Shown piece by piece: positions 6,719-7,202 of a DNA stretch of 7,202 bases. The notes beneath the pieces are model-generated. The model was not told the origin of the DNA, did not search any database, and saw only the letters and a list, made by a program, of their open reading frames with translations. The stretch covers positions 1 through 7,202 of the forward strand of contig JAGHYP010000143.1 of the NCBI GenBank assembly GCA_017743585.1. Direction: 5' to 3'. A program made the translations under genes and the position numbers. How positions within the stretch are numbered: position 1 is the first letter of the stretch; each line of letters begins with the position of its first letter. The DNA comes from Chloroflexota bacterium. GTDB lineage: Bacteria; Chloroflexota; Anaerolineae; Aggregatilineales; UBA2796.

Positions 6719-7202
6719 CCGGGATCAAAACACCGCGAGCTGAGCAGCTCAGCGGCGCCGCGCGCGCGGCTGCTGTCAAGGATATCTTCAGGCGCATTGC
6801 GCCGCGCTATGACCTGATGAACCGAGTCATGACCTTCGGCATGGATCGGCGCTGGCGGCGCTTCACTGTCCGGCAGGCTCAGTTGCCCGAAGGCGGCAAA
6901 TTGCTGGATATCGCCACAGGCACAGGCGATATTGCGTTTGAGGCGCTGGCGCAAGTGCCGCGCCTGATTGCCATTGGCGCTGATTTTGTGCCAGAGATCA
7001 TGCAGGTGGGCAGGCGGCGTCCGAGCGGCACGCGCGTGCGCTGGGTCGCAGCAGACGCGCTGAATTTGCCGTTCCCCGCTGAGACCTTCGACGCCGTCAC
7101 GCACGGCTTCTTGGTGCGCAACGTGATCGATATCCAACGCGCCTTCGCCGAGCAGTGGCGCGTGTTGAAGCGCGGCGGGCGTGTTGTGTGCTTGGATACC
7201 GC
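6715..7202 (+). CDS. ubiE: UbiE/MenG-family quinone C-methyltransferase (C-terminus cut by window edge)
   Basis: 162 codons are visible of a family usually near 230-240 residues. The enzyme uses S-adenosylmethionine to methylate the quinone ring, turning demethylmenaquinone into menaquinone or acting at the matching ubiquinone step; in Chloroflexota the menaquinone reaction is expected. Marks: the family signature Y32-D-L-M-N-R-V-M-T-F-G-M-D-R-R-W-R-R, SAM motif I L-D-I-A-T-G-T-G-D (64-72), acidic motif G-A-D90, D-A-L-N-L-P-F-P, T-F-D-A-V-T, F-L-V-R135-N136-V, and W-R-V-L-K-R-G-G-R-V-V-C-L. The second signature is usually F-G-L-R-N; here it is F-L-V-R-N, with the R-N pair kept. The ATG at 6715 leaves 21 residues before V-K-D-I-F, as expected. 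Only a poor GGCGG touches the ATG, so translation probably depends on ribosomes leaving comM. Confidence 0.92.
   Translation, partial: MTGIKTPRAEQLSGAARAAAVKDIFRRIAPRYDLMNRVMTFGMDRRWRRFTVRQAQLPEGGKLLDIATGTGDIAFEALAQVPRLIAIGADFVPEIMQVGRRRPSGTRVRWVAADALNLPFPAETFDAVTHGFLVRNVIDIQRAFAEQWRVLKRGGRVVCLDT

Noticed and set aside
6634..7137. A 167-codon minus-strand open frame across the comM-ubiE junction.
   Set aside because: It is opposite both the end of comM and the conserved SAM-binding part of ubiE, and its translation has no family features.

Overview
The window looks like chromosomal DNA of a GC-rich bacterium, most likely a member of the Chloroflexota. The main reason is a secreted macroglobulin carrying an SH3b module of the style common in secreted Chloroflexota proteins (a C-P-x-A-x-P-S-R-L start, an L-R-S-x-P core, G-P-x-C-A-D-G, and G-W-V-A-E-G). 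A menaquinone-type UbiE/MenG gene agrees with this. The assignment comes from recognising family features, not from a search.

Layout: positions 1-4952, minus strand, hold one uninterrupted reading frame of 1,650 codons that runs off the left edge. It encodes a very large secreted alpha-2-macroglobulin-like protein. From the N-terminus its parts are a signal peptide, four SbsA/Big_5-like Ig domains, a macroglobulin-type region interrupted by an SH3b module, MG2 and further MG domains, the bait-region domain with a glycine-rich bait segment, the A2M domain, and the start of the thioester domain with an intact C-T-E-Q motif. The C-terminus lies outside the window.

Positions 4953-5165 form a 213-base divergent intergenic region. 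It has a good sigma-70-like promoter reading left into the macroglobulin gene, a weaker promoter candidate reading right, and four 11-bp-phased copies of a short motif next to the leftward -35 box.

Positions 5166-6704, plus strand, hold a complete ComM/YifB-type Mg-chelatase-like AAA+ ATPase. It is followed after 10 bases by the first 162 codons of a UbiE/MenG (demethylmenaquinone) methyltransferase, which is cut by the right edge. The junction contains a five-codon mini-ORF that overlaps the comM stop and the ubiE start through ATGA sequences.

The macroglobulin would act outside the membrane as a protease trap or surface-protection protein. ComM would act on DNA in the cytoplasm and UbiE in quinone synthesis. 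Nothing in the sequence links the three functionally beyond position. I see no mobile element, CRISPR array, tRNA or rRNA. The most notable content is the architecture of the macroglobulin; I do not see a clearly new multi-gene system.
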